Source of the DNA: PALSA-1336 sp964592725
GTDB lineage: Bacteria > Patescibacteriota > Doudnabacteria > UBA920
NCBI GenBank assembly: GCA_964592725.1
Contig: CAZQFQ010000021.1
Span: 1-21,931 of the forward strand
DNA length: 21,931 nucleotides
Direction: 5' to 3'
Within the stretch, counting starts at the first letter, position 1. Every line of letters starts with the position of its first letter. The notes under the pieces are model-generated. The model was not told where the DNA came from. It saw only the letters and a program-made list of their open reading frames with translations, and did not search any database. The position numbers and the translations under genes are program-made. Below are positions 1-7,705 of this stretch, one piece after another.

Positions 1-1206
1 AGCTGGGACTACGGCCCTTTGGGCGTGGAGCTGAAAAATAATATCAAGCAGTTGTGGTGGAAACGTTTTGTGCAACAACGCGATGACATGGTCGGCATAG
101 ACGCAGCGCTCATTATGAACCCAAAAGTCTGGGAAGCCAGCGGGCATTTAAAGGAATTCAACGATCCGCTGGTGGAATGTAAAAATTGCCATGAGAGATT
201 TCGCGCCGACAAAATTGACATAAACGCGCCTTGTCCAAACTGCGGTAAAAAAGCTTTTACTGAAGTCAAGCAATTTAACATGATGTTCAGAACCAATTTG
301 GGTCCGGTTGATGATGAAAAGTCTGTTGTGTATTTCCGTCCCGAAACGGCGCAGGCGATGTTTGTGCAGTTTAAAAATGTTTTGGACACCACCAGAAAGC
401 AGTTGCCGTTCGGCATCGCGCAAATCGGCAAGGCGTTCCGCAACGAAATCACGCCCGGCAATTTTATTTTTCGCACGAGGGAATTTGAACAAATGGAGAT
501 TGAATATTTTTTTGATCCCAAGGAAGACTGGGATAAATATTTTGATTTTTGGCACAAGGAAATGAAGGAGTGGATGAAGGAAATTGGGTTAGACATAAAT
601 CATATACATGATTTGGAAGTTCCGGACGGTGAGCGTGCGCATTACAGCAAACGTACCATAGATTTTGAGTACGATTTCCCATTTGGCAAAGACGAGCTTT
701 ACGGTTTGGCTTATCGCGCGGATTTTGATTTGAAAAATCATATGGAAAAGAGCGGCCAGGACTTGCGTTATGCCGACCCGCAGACAAACGAAAAATATCT
801 TCCGCACGTTATTGAGCCAACTTGGGGAGTTGACCGTTCGGTCTTGGCGGTTTTGTGTGAAGCTTACCGTGAAGAGGATGAACGAGTCTATCTAAAATTA
901 CCGCCCAAATTGGCGCCGTATAAAGTAGCGGTTTTCCCGTTGCTAAAAAATAAACCGGAATTGGTGGCCAAGGCAAAAGAGATTTACGATGATTTGCGGA
1001 AATCGTTTAACGTGGCATGGGACGAACGGGGGAATGTCGGCAAGCGGTATTATTCGCAAGACGAAATTGGCACGCCGTTTTGTATTACGGTTGATTTCGG
1101 CACCCTGGAAAAAGGCGATGTCACCGTCCGCGACCGCGACAGCAAGCAGCAGGTGAGGGTAAAGATCGAAGAGTTGCAAAACTATTTACAATCAAAATTA
1201 ATATAA
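1..1206 (+). CDS. glyQS: Glycyl-tRNA synthetase, single-chain class II type (5' end cut by window edge)
   Basis: Charges tRNA-Gly with glycine in the cytoplasm. The reading frame is open from base 1 (first residues SWDYGPLGVELKNN, a GlyRS signature), so the gene starts upstream; 401 residues are visible and roughly 60-100 N-terminal residues are probably missing. Two CxxC pairs (visible residues 60/63 and 78/81) form a likely zinc knuckle in the insertion between motifs 1 and 2. FRPETAQ at residue 112 followed by RNEITP and REFEQME is the GlyRS motif 2 region, and GVDRSVLAVL is motif 3. The C-terminal part from about residue 305 (KVAVFPL, then GTPFCITVDF) is the anticodon-binding domain. This is the alpha2 single-chain form, not the GlyQ/GlyS tetramer. 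The next gene starts three bases after the stop. The TTG at 19 is an internal leucine codon, not a start. Confidence 0.95.
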   Translation, partial: SWDYGPLGVELKNNIKQLWWKRFVQQRDDMVGIDAALIMNPKVWEASGHLKEFNDPLVECKNCHERFRADKIDINAPCPNCGKKAFTEVKQFNMMFRTNLGPVDDEKSVVYFRPETAQAMFVQFKNVLDTTRKQLPFGIAQIGKAFRNEITPGNFIFRTREFEQMEIEYFFDPKEDWDKYFDFWHKEMKEWMKEIGLDINHIHDLEVPDGERAHYSKRTIDFEYDFPFGKDELYGLAYRADFDLKNHMEKSGQDLRYADPQTNEKYLPHVIEPTWGVDRSVLAVLCEAYREEDERVYLKLPPKLAPYKVAVFPLLKNKPELVAKAKEIYDDLRKSFNVAWDERGNVGKRYYSQDEIGTPFCITVDFGTLEKGDVTVRDRDSKQQVRVKIEELQNYLQSKLI

Positions 1207-1209
1207 ATT

Positions 1210-1488
1210 ATGGCTGAAACGCCGGAAGGTTCCATTAATCCCCAAGAACAGCTCGACCATTTCAAAAAACGCATTAGTTTTTTGAAGGACAGTTTAACGT
1301 TGGCGAGTAAGCAATTGCGCCAAAAGAATACGTGGACGGCGGATATTCAGGAGAAGTACGAAGCTCTTTTGGCAATGTTGGATTTAGATGAAGAATTGCT
1401 TGAGCCGGAGTTTGTTGATGCTTTAAATGACATTCTTGACGACCGCCGAAAGCAAATTCAATCTTTTATTGACTCCGTAAAGCAATGA
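1210..1488 (+). CDS. Hypothetical small helical protein (92 aa)
   Basis: I do not recognise this protein. It is acidic and predicted to be almost entirely alpha-helical (LDHFKKRISFLKDSL, then EELLEPEFVDALNDILDD), with no signal peptide, membrane segment or obvious metal motif. The ATG lies three bases after the glycyl-tRNA synthetase stop, with no Shine-Dalgarno sequence, which suggests translation from the same transcript. It ends in TGA, which is useful evidence that TGA is a stop codon in this organism. Coding is supported by tight spacing and lack of a competing frame, not by homology. Confidence 0.6.
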   Translation: MAETPEGSINPQEQLDHFKKRISFLKDSLTLASKQLRQKNTWTADIQEKYEALLAMLDLDEELLEPEFVDALNDILDDRRKQIQSFIDSVKQ

Positions 1489-1556
1489 ATTTTTTGGTTA
1501 ATATATTATTCTTGGGACTAAATCGACAGGCTAAATAAATGGAAGGGTAAAACTAA

Positions 1557-1877
1557 ATGGAAGATGAAGGACAAGGAAGGTATTTAAGGAGGTTGTTGCC
1601 CGAACAGGGGCCAATGGAAAAGATGTTGCAGTTTGATGTTTTTTATAAAAAGGTTGAGACTGAAATTCTTCCAAAACTGCAGAATTTGCAAAACGATGAG
1701 GTAAAAACATCGGCCGAGAAATTGGATTTAATGGCTCCGTTGGTTTCAGATTTGCGGGACAATCTTGGTTTTATGACGGCTTATGAGGTTAGGGGAATAA
1801 ACGATAAGAGGCTGGAAGAACTAAAAAATATTTTGGAAATATACCGCCTTTATTTAAATGGGCTGGCTGGGAAATAG
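1557..1877 (+). CDS. Hypothetical small helical protein (106 aa)
   Basis: No family is recognised. The protein is helical and charged (LPKLQNLQNDEVKTSAEKLD; LEELKNILEIYRLYLNG), soluble, without cysteines. A Shine-Dalgarno-like GGAAGG at 1541-1546 lies about ten bases before the ATG, which supports the start. The gene ends seven bases before the preferred start of the downstream M24 peptidase, so the two are probably cotranscribed. Its size and helical character resemble the 92-aa and 90-aa proteins nearby, but I see no convincing alignment between them. Confidence 0.6.
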   Translation: MEDEGQGRYLRRLLPEQGPMEKMLQFDVFYKKVETEILPKLQNLQNDEVKTSAEKLDLMAPLVSDLRDNLGFMTAYEVRGINDKRLEELKNILEIYRLYLNGLAGK

Positions 1878-1884
1878 CGCAGGT

Positions 1885-2973
1885 ATGTTTAATGACCGAA
1901 TAAAAAAATTGCGGATGTCTTTGCAAAGGCCTCTGCTCATCAAGAAAAAAGAAAACCTGTTGTATTTGACAGGTCGTTCTTTTTTGAACGGATATTTGCT
2001 GGTTAAACCAAAACGGATTGACACGGATCGGGGCAGACGGATAAACACGGACGTGGTTTTTCTGGGAGATGGGCTGGAAAAAATTGAGGGAGTGCATTCT
2101 GACTTTCTCAAGAATGTCGGAATGTATGTGCCAAAAAATCAGACGCTGGAGGTTTTTAGCGAGTTTACTTATGCCGAGGTGGAATATATCAAGACAAAAA
2201 ACCCTAAATTAAAAATTAGGGTTATCGTAAAGCGCGATCCGGTGGATTATTTAAGGATGATAAAAGAGCCGGATGAGGTAGCGCTTATTCGTACGAATAT
2301 GCGCATGGTGGAAAAGGTATTTAATTTGGTCAAAAAAGAGATTAAAAGGCCGGGGATGACGGAAATCAGGTTGGCAAAATTTATCAGGGATTCCGGTTTA
2401 AAATTTGGAGCCGAAGATGTCAGCTTCCCGCCCATTGTCGCTTCGGGCAAAAATGCCGCGGTGCCTCACCATGTACCATCTGGCAAACGATTAAAACCGG
2501 ATGAATCAATTATCTTGGATTTTGGCTTTAAATACAAAAATTATTGCAGTGATTTTACCAGAACGGTATTTTTAAAAAAAGTTCCCAAACGTCTGGAAAT
2601 GGCTTATAATCAGGTGGAGAAGGCGTATAATCAATCAATGGAATTTATTAGCTGTAGGGTAGGGTCTAGACCCTACCCTACAGGGGAGCAGGTGTATCGT
2701 AAATCCGTTGATGTCCTAGCCGAAAAACGCCTGGACAAATATTTTATCCACTCCTTAGGCCACGGCACCGGCCTGGAAATCCACGAACTGCCGAACTTGT
2801 CGCCGGGATCAAAAGATATTTTAAAAGACGGAATGGTTTTTTCCATAGAACCTGGCGTTTACATTCCCAAGTTTGGCGGCATCAGGATTGAGGATTTGGT
2901 ATATTTGGAGAACGGAAAAGTAAAAAAATTTATTAATGTGCCGGCTTTGTTAAAAGAAAACATCATTAACTAA
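1885..2973 (+). CDS. M24 family metallopeptidase (Xaa-Pro aminopeptidase/prolidase type)
   Basis: Probably a cytosolic dimetal aminopeptidase that removes an N-terminal residue before proline. The N-terminal part (to about residue 120) is a creatinase-like domain; the C-terminal pita-bread domain has all five metal ligands: D212 (LDFGFKY), D223 (CSDFTRT), H293 (GHGTGLEIHE), E322 (SIEPGVY) and E336 (IRIEDL). I prefer ATG 1885 (MFNDRIKKLR, 362 aa) over the in-frame ATG 1858, because the latter overlaps the upstream gene and adds nine residues (MGWLGNSAG) unlike the family. Residues 257-267 are encoded by a perfect 32-bp palindrome inserted in frame between two helices, away from the active site. 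PepP versus PepQ specificity cannot be decided here. Confidence 0.9.
   Translation: MFNDRIKKLRMSLQRPLLIKKKENLLYLTGRSFLNGYLLVKPKRIDTDRGRRINTDVVFLGDGLEKIEGVHSDFLKNVGMYVPKNQTLEVFSEFTYAEVEYIKTKNPKLKIRVIVKRDPVDYLRMIKEPDEVALIRTNMRMVEKVFNLVKKEIKRPGMTEIRLAKFIRDSGLKFGAEDVSFPPIVASGKNAAVPHHVPSGKRLKPDESIILDFGFKYKNYCSDFTRTVFLKKVPKRLEMAYNQVEKAYNQSMEFISCRVGSRPYPTGEQVYRKSVDVLAEKRLDKYFIHSLGHGTGLEIHELPNLSPGSKDILKDGMVFSIEPGVYIPKFGGIRIEDLVYLENGKVKKFINVPALLKENIIN
2652..2683. repeat. Perfect 32-bp palindrome inside the M24 peptidase gene
   Basis: Bases 2652-2683 are identical to their own reverse complement; the left arm is CTGTAGGGTAGGGTCT. It adds about ten residues (RVGSRPYPT core) to the peptidase without breaking the frame. 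Its core closely resembles the palindrome in tsaC at 16963-16991 (GTAGGGGAGGGT arm), so both look like copies of one element family. Confidence 0.9.
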
Positions 2974-2980
2974 CAATTTT

Positions 2981-3253
2981 ATGACACGAGAAGGAGAACA
3001 GATTCCGCAAGCCGAGAGAGAGTTGAGATTATCCTCCCTTAGAGAACAATTTGTGAGTTTGCAAGCTACCTTGGGCGATCCGAAGTACAAAAATTTCGCC
3101 GAACGTTATCTGGAAATTATAAAAAATATTTTGGATATTTTGCGGAGCTGTCCGCAACTGGTGAGGTTAGGACAGGCTCAAATTTATATTGATGATATTA
3201 GGACTCATATCGAACAAGCTGACTTAAAAAGTAAAGAGTCAAGGGAATTGTAA
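2981..3253 (+). CDS. Hypothetical small helical protein (90 aa)
   Basis: Not recognised. It is soluble, charged and helical (RELRLSSLREQF; ERYLEIIKNILDILRS), with a single cysteine. It begins seven bases after the M24 peptidase stop and its TAA directly abuts the ATG of the M16 protease, so it sits inside a probable M24-unknown-M16 transcription unit. It may be a partner of one of the proteases, but nothing in the sequence shows that. Confidence 0.6.
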   Translation: MTREGEQIPQAERELRLSSLREQFVSLQATLGDPKYKNFAERYLEIIKNILDILRSCPQLVRLGQAQIYIDDIRTHIEQADLKSKESREL

Positions 3254-4522
3254 ATGAATTACACAAAAAGAATACTTTCAAACGGTTTAACCATTATAGA
3301 AGTTCCTAGCCATGACGCCGAAAGCGTGGTGGTGGATTTTTTTGTAAAAACCGGGAGCCGGTCGGAAACTGCCAAGGAAAACGGCATTTCGCATTTTTTG
3401 GAACACTTTTTGTTTAAAGGATCAAAAAAATACCCATCCGCTATGGCGATTTCCGAAGTTGTAGACGCCATTGGCGGGGAAATGAACGCCAACACCGGCA
3501 AGGAGCACACGCAGTTTTACATTAAGGCCGCGTCCAAACACTTGGGCCTGATTTTTGAAATTCTTACGGACATGATCCAAAATCCGTTGCTTGATAAAAC
3601 AGAAATGGAACGTGAAAAAGGCGTCATTGTGGAAGAAATAAATATGTACAAAGATATGCCCATGGCGGAAATAGACAACGTTTTGGAGCGCACTATGTGG
3701 CCTCATGATGCCTTGGGCCGCGATATTGCCGGCACAAAAAAGACCGTTATCAAATTTACGCGCGAAATGTTTGCCGATTACATAGGCAGGCACTATCAAA
3801 CATCAAATATGATTTTGGGGGTTTCGGGAAAGTATAATAAGGGGCAATTAGGTCAATTGATAAAAAAATATTGGCAGGCGTATCCCAAAAAACGTTTTTA
3901 CGGGTGGGACAAAGCGCGCGACAAGCAAACGCGATCGAGAATGAAAATAGATTTCAAAGACACCCAGCAGGCGCATTTGGCTTTGGGCTTTAAGGGTTTT
4001 GCCTACGGCGACAAACGCAACTCCGTAGTTTCGGTTTTGGCCTCTGTACTCGGCGGCGGAATGTCTAGCCGGCTGTTTACCGAAGTCCGCGAAAAGCGTG
4101 GGCTTGGCTATTACGTTCGTTCCAGCCCCGGCAGTTATCAGGACACCGGATCGTTTACGGTTTCGGCCGGCGTGCAGGTGGACAAAATAAAAGAAGCAAT
4201 TCAAGTAATTATTGGGGAATTGTTAAAAGTTAAAAGTTATAAAGTTGAAAGTAAGGAAATTCAAAAAGCCAAAGAATACATAAAAGGCAAAACCGTTTTG
4301 GCTTTGGAAGACAACCAGGTCAGGCTTGATTGGTTTTTGGAGCGCGCCGCTTTTTATAAAAAAATAGCAACCCCGGAAGAAATCTTTAAAAAAATCGATG
4401 CCGTCACTCCATCCGATATCCAAAAAGCCGCGCGCTATCTGTTCCAAAACCAAAAAATGACCCTGGCCGTCATCGGCCCATACAAAACCGAAAGTCAATT
4501 TAAAAAGGTTTTAAATGTTTAA
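3254..4522 (+). CDS. M16 family zinc metalloprotease (insulinase/processing-peptidase type)
   Basis: A 422-residue M16B-type protease, two homologous halves in one chain. The inverted zinc motif HFLEH is at residues 47-51, and the distal glutamate ligand is in VIVEEIN at about 127. The C-terminal half has the conserved REKRGLGYYV substrate-binding segment. No signal peptide is present, so it is probably cytoplasmic. The ATG immediately follows the upstream TAA, and AAGGGA at 3241-3246 is a well-placed ribosome-binding site. The length matches the bacterial family (about 410-440). Members degrade short peptides; the exact substrate is not visible. Confidence 0.93.
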   Translation: MNYTKRILSNGLTIIEVPSHDAESVVVDFFVKTGSRSETAKENGISHFLEHFLFKGSKKYPSAMAISEVVDAIGGEMNANTGKEHTQFYIKAASKHLGLIFEILTDMIQNPLLDKTEMEREKGVIVEEINMYKDMPMAEIDNVLERTMWPHDALGRDIAGTKKTVIKFTREMFADYIGRHYQTSNMILGVSGKYNKGQLGQLIKKYWQAYPKKRFYGWDKARDKQTRSRMKIDFKDTQQAHLALGFKGFAYGDKRNSVVSVLASVLGGGMSSRLFTEVREKRGLGYYVRSSPGSYQDTGSFTVSAGVQVDKIKEAIQVIIGELLKVKSYKVESKEIQKAKEYIKGKTVLALEDNQVRLDWFLERAAFYKKIATPEEIFKKIDAVTPSDIQKAARYLFQNQKMTLAVIGPYKTESQFKKVLNV

Positions 4523-4537
4523 CGAGGGTTACCCTCG
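4523..4537. repeat. 15-bp palindrome (CGAGGGT-T-ACCCTCG) after the M16 gene
   Basis: Seven-base arms flank a single central base, one base after the M16 stop codon. The same core occurs twice inside leuS (15752-15768 and 15781-15797). No T-run follows, so it does not look like an intrinsic terminator. The rest of the 83-base gap to the NUDIX gene holds nothing I can name. Confidence 0.75.
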
Positions 4538-4605
4538 GAGAGGCCTGTAAACATTGGTTATTGTGATCAAACGAGGCATTTTATCCTGTATTAAGCTTGT
4601 AATTC

Positions 4606-5157
4606 ATGGCTTTTACCGCAAAATTTAAAGACGAGCTGGTGGAATGTTTTGACGAGGACGGGACAACAAGGGCGCATCCGCGATACAGGAGCGAAGTTTG
4701 CACGGAAGGCACGCGCCGGTGGCATGCAACGGCTGATATTTGGGTAGTAAACAGGGATGGAATGATTTTATGCACCCAGCGTTCTATTAGTAAGCAAAAC
4801 GACCCAAATAAATGGCAGACCCGCGAGGGCGGCCATGTTAAGGCAGGGGAGACATTTTTACAAACCGCGGTAAGCGAATTATACGAAGAGCTTGGTATTA
4901 AGGCCAAACCGGAAGATTTACATCTAATCGAAAAGACGAAAAATGAAAGTAGCATGCATGTGCAAGAAAATTACGTTTTTTTATTTGACGGCGGCCTTAA
5001 AGATTTAAAATTTTTGGACAGCGAGACAGTAGAAGCCAAATGGTACGCGTTTGACGCTTATAAAAAAGACGTGGAAAAAAATCCTCAAAAATGGTGTGCC
5101 CCTTTATCGGACGAAAATTATTTAAAAATAACGGAATGGCTAAAGAGTCAAAATTAA
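4606..5157 (+). CDS. NUDIX hydrolase, isopentenyl-diphosphate-isomerase-like subgroup
   Basis: A 183-residue NUDIX protein that hydrolyses or isomerises a diphosphate-containing substrate. The NUDIX box spans residues 76-98: G76, E82, E91, E94, E95, G97 follow the Gx5Ex7REUxEExGU pattern, with serine replacing the usual arginine at 90. The leader RRWHATADIWVVNRDGMIL and NDPNKWQTREGGH resemble the YfcD/Idi-like branch, whose members often have unknown substrates. The cysteine expected in true Idi is not evident, so isomerase activity is doubtful. It stands between the M16 protease and a lipid-modifying pair, with no sign of shared function. Confidence 0.88.
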   Translation: MAFTAKFKDELVECFDEDGTTRAHPRYRSEVCTEGTRRWHATADIWVVNRDGMILCTQRSISKQNDPNKWQTREGGHVKAGETFLQTAVSELYEELGIKAKPEDLHLIEKTKNESSMHVQENYVFLFDGGLKDLKFLDSETVEAKWYAFDAYKKDVEKNPQKWCAPLSDENYLKITEWLKSQN

Positions 5158-5205
5158 TAACCGGCAGCCACTTTAACAAAAATTATCAAAATTAAATTTT
5201 ATCAT

Positions 5206-6318
5206 ATGAATAAGCAAAAAGAGCTAATTGTAAATTTATTGGATAAAGCCGGAGTTAAAGTCGATGGGTCTAACCCCTGGGACATCCAGGTTCATAATGA
5301 AGATATCTACGCCAGGATAATCAAGCACCCTCATTTAGGCCTCGGCGAATCTTACATGGACGGCTGGTGGGACTGCGCCAAACCGGACGAGTTCTTTTTT
5401 AAAATTCTTAGGGTGCATTTGGAATACGAACTTAAAAGTTGGAGCCTGGTTCTGCATTATTTAAAGGCTTCTGTTTTTAATTACCAAAAAAAATCCAGAG
5501 CCGCGGAAGTCGCGCAGAAGCATTATGATATAGGCAATAATTTGTATCAGTTAATGCTCGGCAAGAGCATGGCTTATACCTGCGCCTACTGGAAGGACGC
5601 GCAAAATTTGGACCAGGCCCAAGAGGCAAAATATGATTTGGTTTGCAGAAAAATCGGGTTAAAAGCCGGAATGAAAGTTTTGGATTTGGGCTGCGGGTTT
5701 GGGGGATTTTTAAAATACGCCGCGGAAAAATATAAAATCAGCGGCGTCGGGATAAATATTTCGGGGGAACAAATTAAGTATGCCAAACAGTGGTGCCGTG
5801 GCTTGCCGGTGGAATTTCTGTTAGCTGATTACCGGGAGGCAACCGGCAGGTTTGACCGCGTGGTTAGCATTGGGCTGGCCGAACATGTCGGCTATAAAAA
5901 TTATAAAACGCTGTTTAAGCTGGCCTCCGAGAGGCTGGATGACGACGGTTTATTTTTATTTCATACCATCGGCGATAACAAATCTACGACCAGGACGGAC
6001 CCTTGGCTTGATAAGTATGTGTTCCCCAACGGCATGCTGCCTTCGTTAAAACAGCTGACAGGCGCCATGGAAGGCGTGTTTGTTTTGGAAGACTTGCATA
6101 ATTTTGGGGCCGATTACGACAAAACCCTTATGGCCTGGTTTGACAATTTTAACGCCAATTGGCCTGCTCTGCGGAAAGACTACGGCGACAGGTTCTACCG
6201 GATGTGGAGCTATTATTTATTGTCCTGCGCCGGCGGCTTTAGGGCAAGGACCATCCAGCTTTGGCAGATGGTTTTATCAAAAAAGGGGATTGTGGGGGGT
6301 TATACGTCAGTACGCTAA
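5206..6318 (+). CDS. cfa: Cyclopropane-fatty-acyl-phospholipid synthase family methyltransferase
   Basis: SAM-dependent enzyme that adds a methylene group to the double bond of unsaturated acyl chains in membrane phospholipids. The 370 residues run almost collinear with E. coli Cfa (382 aa): LGLGESYMDGWW near the N terminus, SAM motif I VLDLGCGFGG at about residue 157, FPNGMLPS, and FRARTIQLWQ at the C terminus. The bicarbonate/active-site residues known from E. coli (C139, E239, H266, Y317) correspond, with a constant offset of 13, to C126, E226, H253 and Y304. The downstream FAD oxidoreductase starts ten bases after the stop. That pairing parallels actinobacterial tmsB-tmsA, so the product may be a methyl-branched rather than a cyclopropane chain. 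Such an enzyme is unexpected in an organism with minimal lipid metabolism and could be acquired. Confidence 0.93.
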   Translation: MNKQKELIVNLLDKAGVKVDGSNPWDIQVHNEDIYARIIKHPHLGLGESYMDGWWDCAKPDEFFFKILRVHLEYELKSWSLVLHYLKASVFNYQKKSRAAEVAQKHYDIGNNLYQLMLGKSMAYTCAYWKDAQNLDQAQEAKYDLVCRKIGLKAGMKVLDLGCGFGGFLKYAAEKYKISGVGINISGEQIKYAKQWCRGLPVEFLLADYREATGRFDRVVSIGLAEHVGYKNYKTLFKLASERLDDDGLFLFHTIGDNKSTTRTDPWLDKYVFPNGMLPSLKQLTGAMEGVFVLEDLHNFGADYDKTLMAWFDNFNANWPALRKDYGDRFYRMWSYYLLSCAGGFRARTIQLWQMVLSKKGIVGGYTSVR

Positions 6319-6328
6319 AGTTTAAACT

Positions 6329-7678
6329 ATGCCGCAAACTGTTTTAATAAAATTTTCCGGGCCCGACTATCAAACCAAAAAAAACCGGCTGGCGGGGCAA
6401 ATCGTCAAAGCGGGTTCTGTTCGTTTGGGCAAAGATACGTCAAATTTATTTCGCTCCCGGCAGGAAATAAAACAAAATTCTTTAAGCGTGCGGGACTTTA
6501 ACCACGTTTTAACCATAAATCCGGATGAGGCGTGGGCGGAAGCGGAAGGCATGACCACCTATGAAGATTTTGTGAACAAGACGTTGAGATACGGCTTTAT
6601 GCCTGCTGTCGTGCCTCAGCTTAAAACCATAACTATAGGTGGCGCCGCAACCGGAGTGGGTATTGAGTCTTCGTCGTTCCGCTATGGCTTGGTCCACGAA
6701 ACTGTCCTCGAGATGGAAATTTTGCTTCCTTCGGGGGAAACTATTATTTGCAATAAAATCCAAAATGCCGATTTATTTTACGGTTTCCCGAATTCTTACG
6801 GGACTTTTGGATACGCGCTTAAGTTAAAGGTTAAATTGATTCCGGTGAAACCTTTTGTAAAATTGGAGCACGAACGGTACGATAATTATCAAGGGTACTT
6901 TCAAACTTTGCAAAATGTTTGTAATTCTGACGTTGATTTTGCCGACGGCGTAATTTTCGGCCCCGATGAAATGTATGTTACTACCGGCAGATTTGTAGAA
7001 AAGGCGCCTTTTACCAGCGACTATACTTATTTGGATATTTACTACAAATCTATCAGAAGTAAAAAAGAAGATTATTTATCCGTCTATAATTATCTTTGGC
7101 GATGGGACACGGACTGGTTTTGGTGTTCCAAAAACATTGGAGCCCAAAACTTTTTTTTGCGCCGGCTGTTTGGCAAAAAGCATTTGAACTCCAAATTTTA
7201 CGGCAAAATGATGCGGTGGAATAATAAATGGCGTTTTTCCGAAAGGTTTTCTTCGTTATTTGGCGGCCCCCAAGAATGGGTCATTCAGGACGTGGATATC
7301 CCTATAGAAAATGCAGTGAAATTTGCGGAGTTTTTCTTCCGGGAAATCGGCATAAAGCCGGTCTGGATTTGCCCCGTTCGTGCTTATGATCCAGCGGTAA
7401 AATTTAGTTTATTTCCGCTTGACCCAAAAAAACTTTATATAAATTTTGGATTTTGGGATGCCGTTTTATCCAAAAAAGAAAAAGGGTATTATAATAAAGT
7501 AGTGGAGGCCAAAGTGGCGGAGCTTGCCGGAAGGAAAGGTTTGTATTCCTATTCTTTTTATTCGGAAGAAGAATTTTGGAAAATTTACGACAAACCGGCT
7601 TATGACGCGCTCAAACAAAAATACGACCCGCAGGGGAAATTTAAAAATCTTTACGAAAAGTGCGTAAAGAGGGAGTAA
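6329..7678 (+). CDS. FAD-binding oxidoreductase (DHCR24/TmsA-like)
   Basis: A 449-residue flavoprotein of the PCMH/VAO-type FAD-binding fold. The FAD-binding core is visible as PQLKTITIGGAATGVGIESS and FRYGLVHETVLEMEILLPSG (about residues 97-135), followed by DLFYGFPNSYGTFG, typical of delta-24-sterol-reductase-like proteins. No membrane helix or signal peptide is obvious. In actinobacteria TmsA, a protein of this type, reduces the 10-methylene intermediate made by the Cfa-like TmsB. Here the gene follows cfa by ten bases, so reduction of a methylene-acyl chain is the best functional guess. Assignment to the fold is firm; the substrate is inferred from context. Confidence 0.82.
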   Translation: MPQTVLIKFSGPDYQTKKNRLAGQIVKAGSVRLGKDTSNLFRSRQEIKQNSLSVRDFNHVLTINPDEAWAEAEGMTTYEDFVNKTLRYGFMPAVVPQLKTITIGGAATGVGIESSSFRYGLVHETVLEMEILLPSGETIICNKIQNADLFYGFPNSYGTFGYALKLKVKLIPVKPFVKLEHERYDNYQGYFQTLQNVCNSDVDFADGVIFGPDEMYVTTGRFVEKAPFTSDYTYLDIYYKSIRSKKEDYLSVYNYLWRWDTDWFWCSKNIGAQNFFLRRLFGKKHLNSKFYGKMMRWNNKWRFSERFSSLFGGPQEWVIQDVDIPIENAVKFAEFFFREIGIKPVWICPVRAYDPAVKFSLFPLDPKKLYINFGFWDAVLSKKEKGYYNKVVEAKVAELAGRKGLYSYSFYSEEEFWKIYDKPAYDALKQKYDPQGKFKNLYEKCVKRE

Positions 7679-7705
7679 CTTTTTTGGTTAAATTAAAAAA
7701 TATTT

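Noticed and set aside
9..596. 195-residue minus-strand open frame over glycyl-tRNA synthetase
   Set aside because: It is antisense to a clearly conserved gene and has no recognisable family; it is a shadow frame.
1486..1488. Alternative genetic code with TGA as glycine
   Set aside because: TGA terminates the gene at 1488 and none of the long conserved genes has an in-frame TGA.
1858..1884. Upstream ATG 1858 for the M24 peptidase
   Set aside because: It overlaps the preceding gene by 20 bases and the extra nine residues do not resemble the family; ATG 1885 fits better.
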